From Candidatus Hydrogenedentota bacterium (GTDB lineage Bacteria; UBA8481; J006), in the NCBI GenBank assembly GCA_003697085.1, contig RFFU01000077.1, positions 1 through 32,508 of the forward strand: 32,508 nt of DNA. Reading direction: 5' to 3'. The notes beneath the pieces were generated by a model. That model made no database searches. It worked only from the letters and a program-made list of their open reading frames with translations, and had not been told where the DNA came from. The position numbers and the translations under genes were made by a program. This document shows positions 16,377-23,725 of the stretch, piece by piece. Within the stretch, counting starts at the first letter, position 1. Each line of letters starts with the position of its first letter.

Positions 16377-17060
16377 TCAGTTGATCCAGGCGCGGAGTTT
16401 CTCTTCGTCCGTTATCAAAAACATCCGTTTGTGAACCTCCAGACTTCCCTCGGAACGAAAATCCCGCAACATCTTCGTGACCGTTTCCCGGTTGGTGCCG
16501 ACGAGTTCCGCCAGGTCGAAGTGAGAAAGAGTCAGCCCGATCTCGACGCCGTTCTTCTTTTTCGTGCCGAATTTCTCGGCGAGATCGAGCAACTTCGCCG
16601 CCAGCCGGCCGCGCAGCGTTTTGAAGACAAGATTCTCGATGATGCGGTTTGCTTCGTAAAGTTTCACGGCCATCGATTTCATGATGTTTCGCGCGATCGA
16701 GGGATACTCCTTGATCAAGCGAAGAAAACTTTCCTCATCCGTTACGAGAAGGTGGGCGGCTCCCAGTGTTCGCGCCGCAGCCGTCCTCCCTGTGTTCGTC
16801 ACGACGGCGATTTCACCGAAACAATCCCCCGCGGAAAGGATAGCAAGGATATTGCGTCTTCGGGAAACGGGATCGATGTGTTCGATTCGGACCTTGCCCT
16901 CGAGAATAATATAAAGCGTATGTCCCCGCTCTCCCTCGCGGAAAATAACGGTGCTGCGCGGGTATTTGACTTCCGTCAGATATCGTGACAATGTGCGCAA
17001 TTGATTGACGCGGAGTCCGTCGAAGAGTGCGACGTTCTTGAGACGATTCACGAATTTCAT
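16377..17060 (-). CDS. Crp/Fnr-family transcriptional regulator
   Basis: A 227-residue regulator with an N-terminal cyclic-nucleotide-binding-type beta-barrel (about 8-120; VIFREGERGHTLYIILEGKVRI, then GDCFGEIAVVTNTGRTAAART as the phosphate-binding-cassette region with R92), a long dimerisation helix (about 118-150) and a C-terminal winged helix-turn-helix (about 175-215; FDLAELVGTNRETVTKMLRDF). There is no N-terminal cysteine cluster, so an FNR iron-sulphur oxygen sensor is unlikely; a cNMP or other small-molecule effector is possible. ATG 17060 is preceded by GGGAGGGG at good distance. The frame stays open far upstream antisense to asnB, but that part is a shadow. It is divergent from asnB, so it may control that gene or itself. 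Confidence 0.9.
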   Translation of the reverse strand: MKFVNRLKNVALFDGLRVNQLRTLSRYLTEVKYPRSTVIFREGERGHTLYIILEGKVRIEHIDPVSRRRNILAILSAGDCFGEIAVVTNTGRTAAARTLGAAHLLVTDEESFLRLIKEYPSIARNIMKSMAVKLYEANRIIENLVFKTLRGRLAAKLLDLAEKFGTKKKNGVEIGLTLSHFDLAELVGTNRETVTKMLRDFRSEGSLEVHKRMFLITDEEKLRAWIN

Positions 17061-17115
17061 TTTTCCCCTCCCACCCCGCTTTTTCCGCAATGACTTTACG
17101 GGGAACTTGCCGGGG

Positions 17116-17144
17116 ATTATCTTTGGTAAACAGGGGAAGCGCAA
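17116..17144 (-). promoter_or_regulatory. Promoter for the Crp-type regulator gene
   Basis: Read on the minus strand, TTGCGC (17144-17139) and GATAAT (17121-17116) are separated by 17 bases. The -10 box matches at five of six positions, the -35 box only at three. Predicted start near 17109 gives a leader of about 50 bases containing the ribosome-binding site. Confidence 0.4.
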
Positions 17145-17297
17145 GGAGAATTGAGGGAAGGTGAGACGGAGAGGAAGAGGAAAGAAGGGGGGCACGTTCT
17201 TCCACGCCGTCCGCCATCGGCCGGTGTAGTCGATTTCGGGGCGATCGGAAGCGCGCGGCGGAGCAGAGAGTTTGGGAAGGAGACGGGGAAGCGAGGA

Positions 17298-19127
17298 ATG
17301 TGTGGGATTGCAGGCGGGGTGACGCGAGGACCGATCGAGGACGCACGAATTCAACATTGCCTCAGGGTTCTTCACCATCGCGGCCCCGACCATCAAGCCT
17401 TTATGCGTGACAGGGTCGGGGATCGGGAGGTGACTCTCCTTCATACCCGTTTGAGCATTATCGATCTGGATCCGCGAGCCCACCAGCCGTTTACGCGCGG
17501 CGGAGTGACGGTCGTTTTCAACGGGGAAATCTATAACTACGTGGAACTCCGTGAGGAACTTTCCCGAAAGGGATCGGTCTTTCGGACGAATTCGGACACG
17601 GAGGTCCTGCTGGAGGCCTGGCGGGCGTGGGATATCGAAGCCTTCGATCGCTGTGAGGGAATGTGGGCACTGGCTCTTTGGGATTCTCCGGCCAGACGCT
17701 TTCTCCTCAGTCGCGATCGTTTTGGAGAAAAACCCCTTTATCTCTTTGATGAAAACGGGGAGATCTTCTTCGCGAGCGAGATCAAGGGGCTTGCGGCCCT
17801 TATTCCCTCGCCGCTTCAGGTCAATCGCGGGCATCTCCTGCGGTACCTCGTGAACGGTTACAAGGCACTGTACAAGACGAAGGAGACGTATTTCGAGGGC
17901 GTAAGGGAATTGGAGGCGGGGACGTTTCTCGAGTTCGTTCTTCCGGAGATGAAGGAAACCGAAAAGCGGTACTGGACGTTGCGGTACGAGCCGGAGGAAG
18001 AGATGAGCCGGGAGGAGGCGGTAGCGGAGACGAGACGGCGGCTTCTGGAGGCGGTCCGTTTGCGGCTCCGCTCCGATGTCCCGCTCGCTTTTTGCCTCAG
18101 TGGCGGCGTAGACTCGGCCGCTTTGGCTTCGATCGCCGCGCGGGAATTCGATTACAACGTCTCGACCTTTTCGATCATCGACAAGGACGAACGCTACAAC
18201 GAGACGGAGAACATCCTTGCCACCGTTAACGATATTCAGTGTGAGCACAAACTGATCGAGATTCCAAGAGAGGGGTTTCTGGAACGGCTACGGAATCTGG
18301 TCAAGGCGCACGACGCGCCGCTGGCCACGATATCCTATTACGTGCACTCATTTCTCACGGAGGCCATAGCGGAGAAAGGGTATCGGGTCAGCGTCTCCGG
18401 AACGGCCGCCGACGAGCTCTTCACCGGGTATTACGACCATTTCAACCTCTACCTCCACGAGATGAGAGACACCCCCTTTTATGAAAAGGCACGAAACGAC
18501 TGGGAGAGATTCGTGAGACCGATGGTGAGAAATCCTTTCTTGAAGGATCCCGAACTTTACGACCGGGATCCCGATTTTCGAGATCATATCTATCTCAACC
18601 GCGATCTGTTTCTTTCGCTCCTTGAAGTCCCCTTTTCCGAGACTTTCGAGGAAGAGCCTTATTCGCGCTCGCTTCTGCGAACCCGAATGTTGAATGAACT
18701 CTTTCACGAGGCGATCCCCGTCATCCTTCACGAGGACGATTTGAACGCTATGAAGGAATCCATCGAGAATCGTTCGCCGTATCTGGATCGGTCGTTGGCC
18801 GAATTCGCCTATCGGATCCCGAATCGGTTTCTGATGGATTCCGGATACGGCAAGAGCATTCTGCGCGAGGCGGTGAAGGGCATCCTGAATGACGCGGTTC
18901 GGTTGGACAGAAGAAAGAGAGGGTTCAATGCTTCTTTTCGATCGTTGCTTGATCTCGATGATGAAAAGGTCCGGCGCGATTTGTTATCCGACGGACCGGT
19001 TTTCGAATTGATCAACCGCGAGCGCCTCGAGCCGTTGTTGGATCGGGATCCGCTTCCGAACAGCGTCAGCAAATTCCTTTTCAACTTCGTCAACGTTCGG
19101 ATCTTTCTGGAGGAGTTCGCCTCGTAG
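17298..19127 (+). CDS. asnB: Asparagine synthase (glutamine-hydrolysing)
   Basis: Transfers the amide nitrogen of glutamine to aspartate using ATP. The N-terminus MCGIAGGV exposes Cys2, the glutaminase nucleophile, once Met is removed; GPDHQAF, RLSIIDLDPRAHQPF and FNGEIYNYVELR complete the glutaminase domain (about 2-190). The synthetase domain starts near 235 and holds the pyrophosphate loop LSGGVDSAAL (about 267-276) and SGTAADELFTGY. The late block MKESIENRSPYLDRSLAEFAY is also conserved. It is 609 residues, typical of AsnB. ATG 17298 is fixed by Cys2; the open frame further upstream (17151) is not protein-like. Some AsnB homologues amidate cell-surface sugars or peptides instead, so free asparagine as the product is likely but not certain. 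Confidence 0.9.
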   Translation: MCGIAGGVTRGPIEDARIQHCLRVLHHRGPDHQAFMRDRVGDREVTLLHTRLSIIDLDPRAHQPFTRGGVTVVFNGEIYNYVELREELSRKGSVFRTNSDTEVLLEAWRAWDIEAFDRCEGMWALALWDSPARRFLLSRDRFGEKPLYLFDENGEIFFASEIKGLAALIPSPLQVNRGHLLRYLVNGYKALYKTKETYFEGVRELEAGTFLEFVLPEMKETEKRYWTLRYEPEEEMSREEAVAETRRRLLEAVRLRLRSDVPLAFCLSGGVDSAALASIAAREFDYNVSTFSIIDKDERYNETENILATVNDIQCEHKLIEIPREGFLERLRNLVKAHDAPLATISYYVHSFLTEAIAEKGYRVSVSGTAADELFTGYYDHFNLYLHEMRDTPFYEKARNDWERFVRPMVRNPFLKDPELYDRDPDFRDHIYLNRDLFLSLLEVPFSETFEEEPYSRSLLRTRMLNELFHEAIPVILHEDDLNAMKESIENRSPYLDRSLAEFAYRIPNRFLMDSGYGKSILREAVKGILNDAVRLDRRKRGFNASFRSLLDLDDEKVRRDLLSDGPVFELINRERLEPLLDRDPLPNSVSKFLFNFVNVRIFLEEFAS

Positions 19128-19199
19128 GTTTTACTCTCTTTCGGCCGAGAAACGGTCTCTTTCTTGGATTTCCCGGTGTTCGAAAAGCAAACACTTTCT

Positions 19200-19262
19200 T
19201 CCTTTTACCATTCTGTCGCTGTGACTTCTCCGTGTCCTCTTTGTCCTTTGTGGTGTCCTCGT
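19200..19262 (-). repeat. Degenerate relative of the CACGGAA repeat
   Basis: On the minus strand this reads GGACACCACAAAGGACAAAG followed by AGGACACGGAGAAG and, further on, GGTAAAAGGAAG, which resembles the first two modules of the composite repeat in weakened form. It sits between the convergent asnB and helical-repeat genes. A weak GGCCG/CGGTC hairpin followed by a T-rich stretch (19143-19165) is the only possible terminator seen here. Confidence 0.4.
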
Positions 19263-19283
19263 ATGCAACGTGCAGGAGTCCGG

Positions 19284-21914
19284 TCAATGAGAAAAGCCAC
19301 CGTATAGGAGAAGGTCGCCGATCCAGACGCGTGTCGGCGTCCGCGAAGCGGTGCGGAGGGCTTTCTTCAATATCCGAGCGGCACCGTCGGGATCGCCGCG
19401 TTTGTAGCAGGCAACGGCCGCCTCGGCTACGATCGGTGCGACGAAGGAGAAGTGATCGAGATAATAGACGGGATCGGAAAGGAATTCCGCGTTCGCCTCG
19501 GAGATCATCCTTACGACACGATCCGCATTCGCCGTGCTTCCCGCGTGCAGGACTTTCACTTGCGGGATCGCATTCAAGGAGGGAGTCAGAGATTCCGCCG
19601 CTCCGCCTTTTTCCCGGAGAATCTTTTCCAGCCGCCGCAGGGATCGGAGACGGGATTCCTTGAACCTCTTCAAGGCGGCGATATCCCCGGCCCCGACTTC
19701 GTCGGCTTTCTCCAAGAGGTCGCAGGCCGCAAGAAATTCGTCGCGCATCCAGGACAAGAGACACAGTTCGCTCAATTTGAATGCATCGGGAGTGGTCGGG
19801 GAAATCGGTTCGTTGCGTGCGTACCATTTCACGGCCTGCCACGCGGCATCGAGATCGGAGCCGGGATCAGACCACCGTTTGGAAAGGAGATTCCCGAGTT
19901 CCCCGCGGCGGCCATGTCGCAAGAGGAACGCCGCGTAATCGAGGAGGATTTCATCATGGCGCTCCTTCAGACTCCGTGAGGTCTTCTCTTTTCGGATGTC
20001 GCCGGGCGATGACCGGATTCGATCCAAGGCCGTCAAGACCTTTTCAAAATACCACCGATCGGCGACGCCTTGCATTCGGTCGTTCATTTTTGCAAGGGTT
20101 TCAAGATACGATTTCGAACCCGGCTTCGTTCTTCTCAGGTAAGAAAAGGCCTTTTCCAGATAGGCGCGGCGTTTCACGGCATCAGTGCTCCACAGAGCGA
20201 AGGTCGTGTAAAGAAGAGCGATCTTGTTCGATGTTTCCGCCCGCCTCGCCATCGTCTCGGCTTCCGCACGCCGATCCATCAAGAACAACACTTCCGCCAA
20301 TCTGAGAGAATACGCCGGGCTCTTTTCTTCCCACAGCGGGCGGTCTCCTCGGACTCTCGAAAGGATCCCGCGATCCCAACTCGAAAGAAATTCCCGCAAT
20401 TTGTCATCCGTCGCTTCCGTGCTCGCGAGAAAGAGATCTCTTGGATAAGGACCGGCGTCGAACATTCCGGCGGGGATCATCTTCCGAAAGATCAGCCGCG
20501 CGGTCCTGCTCCTCCCCGCCTTCGAGAGCCGATAGGCGACGTTTGCCCAGAAGAATTCCCACGCAAACGGAAGGCCGTCCTGTGTTCGGAAGAGGGGATC
20601 CGACTTGCTGAACGACGACATCGCCTTCTTGCACATTTCCTCGGCGGAGTCGACGTCACCGAGTTCGAAAGCGAGACGGATGACGGTAACAGGAACGCAG
20701 GGAATGCTCAACGCACGGTATTCCGCGAACGCGCGTTTCGCATCAGCGGTCTTTCCATGTTGAAGAAGAGCGTTTCCGAGCGCGCCGAGCAGTTCCGCGC
20801 GCTGGCAGGTGTCGGAGACCCGCGCGATCCACTCCCGCGCCGCTACGGTATTGTTCCCGTACAGGAAACGATAGGCCTCCTTGACTATCGCGTCGGGTGC
20901 GAGGCTTCGGAGAGGGACGCGGCGCGGGGAGCGTCCGGTCTCTTCGAGAAAACGAAGCGCGTCACGGATTTTTCCTTCTCGAACAGCCTGCGTGGCCGCA
21001 CGAGCGAGCAGGATATTGCGAACCGCTGGATCGGCAACGGCTCGAATCCGATCCAACGTGGAGAGGTCTTCCCGCGTAACGGCGCATTCGACTTCCCGCG
21101 CGAGTGCGAAGAGCATGTTCCAGTCTTCCGGGTAAGGTCGGGACGGGTTCTCGAGGACCGGAGACAATTGCGCCTCGAGTGCCGCGTTGTCTCCGAAAAG
21201 CCAAAGCAGTCCGGCGGCGGCTTCCGTGTCCTTTCCCAGGAGTCGTTCGATGACCGAAGTATCCTCGCCCAGAAAGAAAAGCACCTTTGCCGCGGCGATT
21301 CGGCCTTGTCGGGCGGCAAAACGGCTCCCTTTTCCGGCACTTGCGGAGAAGTCCCTGCTCCGGTCCGCACCGTTCGGAGAGTTCGCATCGAGGTAATCCA
21401 CCAGAAAATCTTTGGGAACCGGCGGAACGGCTGCTCTTCCTTGCGCGAGGGCTTCAGCCGCCAGGATGATTCGCGCGCTGCGTCGGAGGGAAGGATCATC
21501 GATGCGTTCCGCCCACTTCGCGGCGGTGATGTCGTCGCCCCGTTCCGCGAATCCGACCGCAATCGCCCATCGTGCGGCTTCCCGGTCCTGCTTGCTCAAG
21601 GATGAATCTTGAATCAGATCGACGGCCAGGTCCTCTCGCCCGATTCGAACGGCTGCGGTCATCAGCGGAAGGAAGGCGGCCCGGCGCAATCCGGGCATCT
21701 CCATCGTTTCCGTCGGCCAACCCTCCGAGCCGCCCTCGGTAGAGGTCATATGGAGGGCGAAGTATTTGAAATGATGATAGAGGAGAAGAATTATTCCCAG
21801 AAGGAGAGGGATGAGAAGGAGGAACACAAAGCGGCGCCGTCGCCGCGAAGGCCGGGTTGTCATTCCGGAAATTCCCCGCTTCTCGTCAAATTCCGCACGC
21901 TCGGCGCCTCCCAT
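19284..21914 (-). CDS. Large membrane-anchored helical-repeat (TPR-like) protein, unknown function
   Basis: An 876-residue protein not recognised as any named family. The N-terminus has a basic stretch (RPSRRRRRF) followed by one transmembrane helix (about 29-47, FVFLLLIPLLLGIILLLYHH), so the bulk is probably periplasmic with an inner-membrane anchor. The rest is nearly all helical, with pairs of amphipathic helices rich in Ala, Leu and Arg (for example ELLGALGNALLQHGKTADAKRAFAEY and ALLYTTFALWSTDAVKRRAYLEKAF split by short turns), typical of TPR or other alpha-solenoids that mediate protein contacts. No catalytic motif is visible. The start is sound: TAGGAGAAG lies directly before ATG 21914. 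It is transcribed alone, divergent from the cold-shock gene and convergent with asnB. Confidence 0.8.
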   Translation of the reverse strand: MGGAERAEFDEKRGISGMTTRPSRRRRRFVFLLLIPLLLGIILLLYHHFKYFALHMTSTEGGSEGWPTETMEMPGLRRAAFLPLMTAAVRIGREDLAVDLIQDSSLSKQDREAARWAIAVGFAERGDDITAAKWAERIDDPSLRRSARIILAAEALAQGRAAVPPVPKDFLVDYLDANSPNGADRSRDFSASAGKGSRFAARQGRIAAAKVLFFLGEDTSVIERLLGKDTEAAAGLLWLFGDNAALEAQLSPVLENPSRPYPEDWNMLFALAREVECAVTREDLSTLDRIRAVADPAVRNILLARAATQAVREGKIRDALRFLEETGRSPRRVPLRSLAPDAIVKEAYRFLYGNNTVAAREWIARVSDTCQRAELLGALGNALLQHGKTADAKRAFAEYRALSIPCVPVTVIRLAFELGDVDSAEEMCKKAMSSFSKSDPLFRTQDGLPFAWEFFWANVAYRLSKAGRSRTARLIFRKMIPAGMFDAGPYPRDLFLASTEATDDKLREFLSSWDRGILSRVRGDRPLWEEKSPAYSLRLAEVLFLMDRRAEAETMARRAETSNKIALLYTTFALWSTDAVKRRAYLEKAFSYLRRTKPGSKSYLETLAKMNDRMQGVADRWYFEKVLTALDRIRSSPGDIRKEKTSRSLKERHDEILLDYAAFLLRHGRRGELGNLLSKRWSDPGSDLDAAWQAVKWYARNEPISPTTPDAFKLSELCLLSWMRDEFLAACDLLEKADEVGAGDIAALKRFKESRLRSLRRLEKILREKGGAAESLTPSLNAIPQVKVLHAGSTANADRVVRMISEANAEFLSDPVYYLDHFSFVAPIVAEAAVACYKRGDPDGAARILKKALRTASRTPTRVWIGDLLLYGGFSH

Positions 21915-22036
21915 CTTCTCCTACCCGCGGACATGATTCTATTCCAAATCCCCGCTTCTTCGAAACGTTTTCATCCTGGAGATGGGCGGGGGGGCACTGC
22001 GTAGCCGTTTGTTACTAAGAGAGGCCGATTTTTCTC

Positions 22037-22065
22037 TTGCCACGGATTATTTCGCCGATTAATCT
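22037..22065 (+). promoter_or_regulatory. Promoter for the cold-shock gene
   Basis: TTGCCA (22037-22042, five of six to consensus) and TAATCT (22060-22065, three of six) are 17 bases apart. Predicted start near 22072 gives a leader of about 109 bases, long for this compact genome and in keeping with the leaders of some cold-shock mRNAs. Confidence 0.4.
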
Positions 22066-22118
22066 CTTATTGAAATTTGGCTTCCTGAAGTTTTTGGGAA
22101 ACGGAGTATCGGGCGGTT

Positions 22119-22176
22119 CCTTTGCTGCCCCGAGATCTCAGGTACCGACTCGGGAGAGCAGTAAAGGCAGGTGAGG
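22119..22176 (+). promoter_or_regulatory. Structured 5' leader of the cold-shock mRNA
   Basis: The leader can fold into one long hairpin: CCTTT (22119-22123) with AAAGG (22163-22167), a G-U pair (22124/22162), CTGC (22125-22128) with GCAG (22158-22161), a three-base bulge AGA on the 3' side, and CCCGAG (22129-22134) with CTCGGG (22149-22154), closing a 14-base loop. That is 16 pairs, ending right before the ribosome-binding region CAGGTGAGG (22168-22176). A competing pairing of GGGC (22111-22114) with GCCC (22128-22131) would open it, so a switch-like role, perhaps temperature sensing, is possible. Confidence 0.5.
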
Positions 22177-22180
22177 TAGT

Positions 22181-22381
22181 ATGGCGACCGGTACGGTGAA
22201 GTGGTTCAACGACCAGAAGGGTTACGGCTTTATCCAGGATGACAACGGAGGCGACGTCTTCGTGCATCACACGGGAATCTCCGGTGAAGGATTCAAGACC
22301 CTGGGAGAAGGACAGCGTGTTTCCTTCGAGGTGGAGGAGACTCCGAAAGGTCTCTCGGCTCGGCAAGTAACCGTGATCTGA
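22181..22381 (+). CDS. Cold-shock domain protein
   Basis: A 66-residue single cold-shock domain, the normal length for the CspA family. It begins [20 protein letters not shown] and contains RNP1 (KGYGFI, 13-18) and RNP2 (VFVHH, 26-30), the single-stranded nucleic-acid-binding motifs. Such proteins act as RNA chaperones. AGGTGAGG seven bases or so before the ATG serves as ribosome-binding site. The gene stands alone between a promoter and a strong terminator. Whether it is cold-induced cannot be told from the coding sequence. Confidence 0.96.
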   Translation: MATGTVKWFNDQKGYGFIQDDNGGDVFVHHTGISGEGFKTLGEGQRVSFEVEETPKGLSARQVTVI

Positions 22382-22400
22382 TCCGGACTTGACGTAACGC

Positions 22401-22440
22401 GGCGTCTTCCCGTTCCGGGGAGGCGCCGTTTCTTATTTCC
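22401..22440 (+). terminator. Intrinsic terminator of the cold-shock gene
   Basis: GGCGTCTTCCC (22401-22411) pairs along 11 positions, two of them G-U, with GGGGAGGCGCC (22417-22427) across the loop GTTCC, followed by the T-rich tract GTTTCTTATTTCC. It starts 20 bases after the stop codon. Confidence 0.8.
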
Positions 22441-22563
22441 TTTTCGTTTCCTGATTCCCCATTTTTTCTTGGAATTCCGTCCGCTCTTCCCCTAACTTGT
22501 TCTTTTGAGACCGTGGCGGTTCGATTTCCTTCTCCGCGGCCGGGAAATGGGAGGGCGTTATCC

Positions 22564-22794
22564 GTGAAGGATGACAGGCTGAAAAAATTTCGCGAAAGTA
22601 TCCACGACGCGAGAAATTATCTCACGGCCCTTCGCTTGAATCTCGAGGTGGCCTTGGACGGTGTTGAAAGAAATTCGGAATCGGCGGTCTCGCTTAGAGA
22701 AGCCCTCGAGCAAGTCGAATCTCTTACACGAGAGATCGAGGACATCCGAAACCTCGTCCTCGAAATGTCCGAAACGTCCCAACGCCGCTCCTGA
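22564..22794 (+). CDS. Small protein resembling a stand-alone histidine-kinase phospho-acceptor (DHp) helix pair
   Basis: A 76-residue all-helical protein. Its first helix contains FRESIHDARNYLTALRLNLE, which matches the H-box of HisKA-type domains (H-D/E-x-R-N-x-L-T), with H14 as the would-be phospho-acceptor; the second helix LREALEQVESLTREIEDIRN matches the return helix of the dimerisation domain. There is no ATP-binding domain after it, and the stop is followed three bases later by the next gene. GTG 22564 follows GGGAGG at about nine bases and is preferred over GTG 22513, whose added residues are Pro/Arg-rich and unlike the rest. A phosphotransfer or dimerisation role is inference; it may be a plain coiled-coil protein that happens to match. 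Confidence 0.6.
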   Translation: MKDDRLKKFRESIHDARNYLTALRLNLEVALDGVERNSESAVSLREALEQVESLTREIEDIRNLVLEMSETSQRRS

Positions 22795-22797
22795 AGG

Positions 22798-23562
22798 ATG
22801 TCTCAGTCCTCTGTATCCCCTCTGACGGCCGTCATACCGGCGGCGGGCAGGGGGACTCGGTTGGGTGTTTTGACCGAGGAACTTCCCAAACCGCTTCTGC
22901 GCATCGACGGGCGGAGAATGATCGAGGTGGTTCTCGAACAGGCCGAACGCGCCGGCGTCGAACGCTTTGTCATCATAACAGGATACAAAGCCGAGGCATG
23001 GGAGAGTTGGCGGGGAGATCTTCCGGCATCGCTTCGGACCCGGGTGTCCTTTTTCCAAAACGAGAATTGGGAGAAATTTGGAAACGGATATTCCGTTCTT
23101 GTTGCGAAGAAATCGGTACCGGAGCGTTTTCTTCTTCTGATGAGCGATCACCTTTTCGCCGTTGAGACGCTGGCGGACCTGATCGAGGCCGGGCCCCCTG
23201 CTGACGAGTGCCGACTTCTCTGTGACTTTTCCCCGCCTCCTTTTCTCGATATCGGAGATGCCACGAAAGTTCACGCCTCGCCGGACGGTCGGATTCACGC
23301 GATGGGAAAGGACCTCGAGGATTTCAACGCCGTCGACACCGGCCTTTTCTATTCGTCCTCCGTCCTTTTCGACGCGCTTCGAGTCTGTTGCCGGCGGGGT
23401 CGAACGGCGCTGACGGACGCCAATCGTTTTTTGGCGGAACAGAACAAGATGAAAGCGGTGAGGAAGAATCCCGACCGAGGTTGGTGGTGTGACATCGATA
23501 CCGTCCGTGATTTAGAGAACGCCGTGCGGCTTTTCGATCCTATCGAGAAACGAGCGGATTAA
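22798..23562 (+). CDS. Nucleotidyltransferase resembling CTP:inositol-1-phosphate cytidylyltransferase
   Basis: A 254-residue MobA/GlmU-type nucleotidyltransferase. The glycine-rich loop IPAAGRGTRLG (13-23) and ELPKPLLRIDG form the nucleotide site; FGNGYSVLVAKK (94-105), LLMSDHLF (113-120), IGDATKVHA (152-160) and MGKDLEDFNAVDTGLF (169-184) follow the order I know from the cytidylyltransferase half of archaeal and thermophile IPCT/DIPP synthase proteins; WCDIDT (230-235) gives the second metal site. The fused CDP-alcohol phosphatidyltransferase half of those proteins is absent. It starts three bases after the small helical gene. Choline-phosphate or other sugar-phosphate cytidylyltransferase activity is the alternative. 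The 163-base gap before the convergent FecR gene shows no gene. Confidence 0.75.
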   Translation: MSQSSVSPLTAVIPAAGRGTRLGVLTEELPKPLLRIDGRRMIEVVLEQAERAGVERFVIITGYKAEAWESWRGDLPASLRTRVSFFQNENWEKFGNGYSVLVAKKSVPERFLLLMSDHLFAVETLADLIEAGPPADECRLLCDFSPPPFLDIGDATKVHASPDGRIHAMGKDLEDFNAVDTGLFYSSSVLFDALRVCCRRGRTALTDANRFLAEQNKMKAVRKNPDRGWWCDIDTVRDLENAVRLFDPIEKRAD

Positions 23563-23725
23563 ATAACCCCGGAGAGAAGGGAAAGAAAAGAGAGACGATA
23601 CGGCGGATGGAGTTGTCGGAAGGGCGGCGGTTTTCCGCTGTGTCCGTCTGACTTCTCGACGTCCGCTGTTCTCCCGGCGCCTTCTCAAAATTCGATCTGT
23701 CTCTTCCCGGCCGGATCCTTTTCCG

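Noticed and set aside
17061-18248. Upstream extension of the Crp-type regulator frame into asnB
   Set aside because: ATG 17060 begins the conserved domain and has a good ribosome-binding site; the upstream part is antisense to asnB and unlike protein.
22105-22180. Glycine-riboswitch-like wording (TCTCAGGTACCGA, GGGAGAG) in the cold-shock leader
   Set aside because: The conserved CCGAAGG-type core of the glycine aptamer and the tandem layout are missing, and the stretch folds better as the simple hairpin described.
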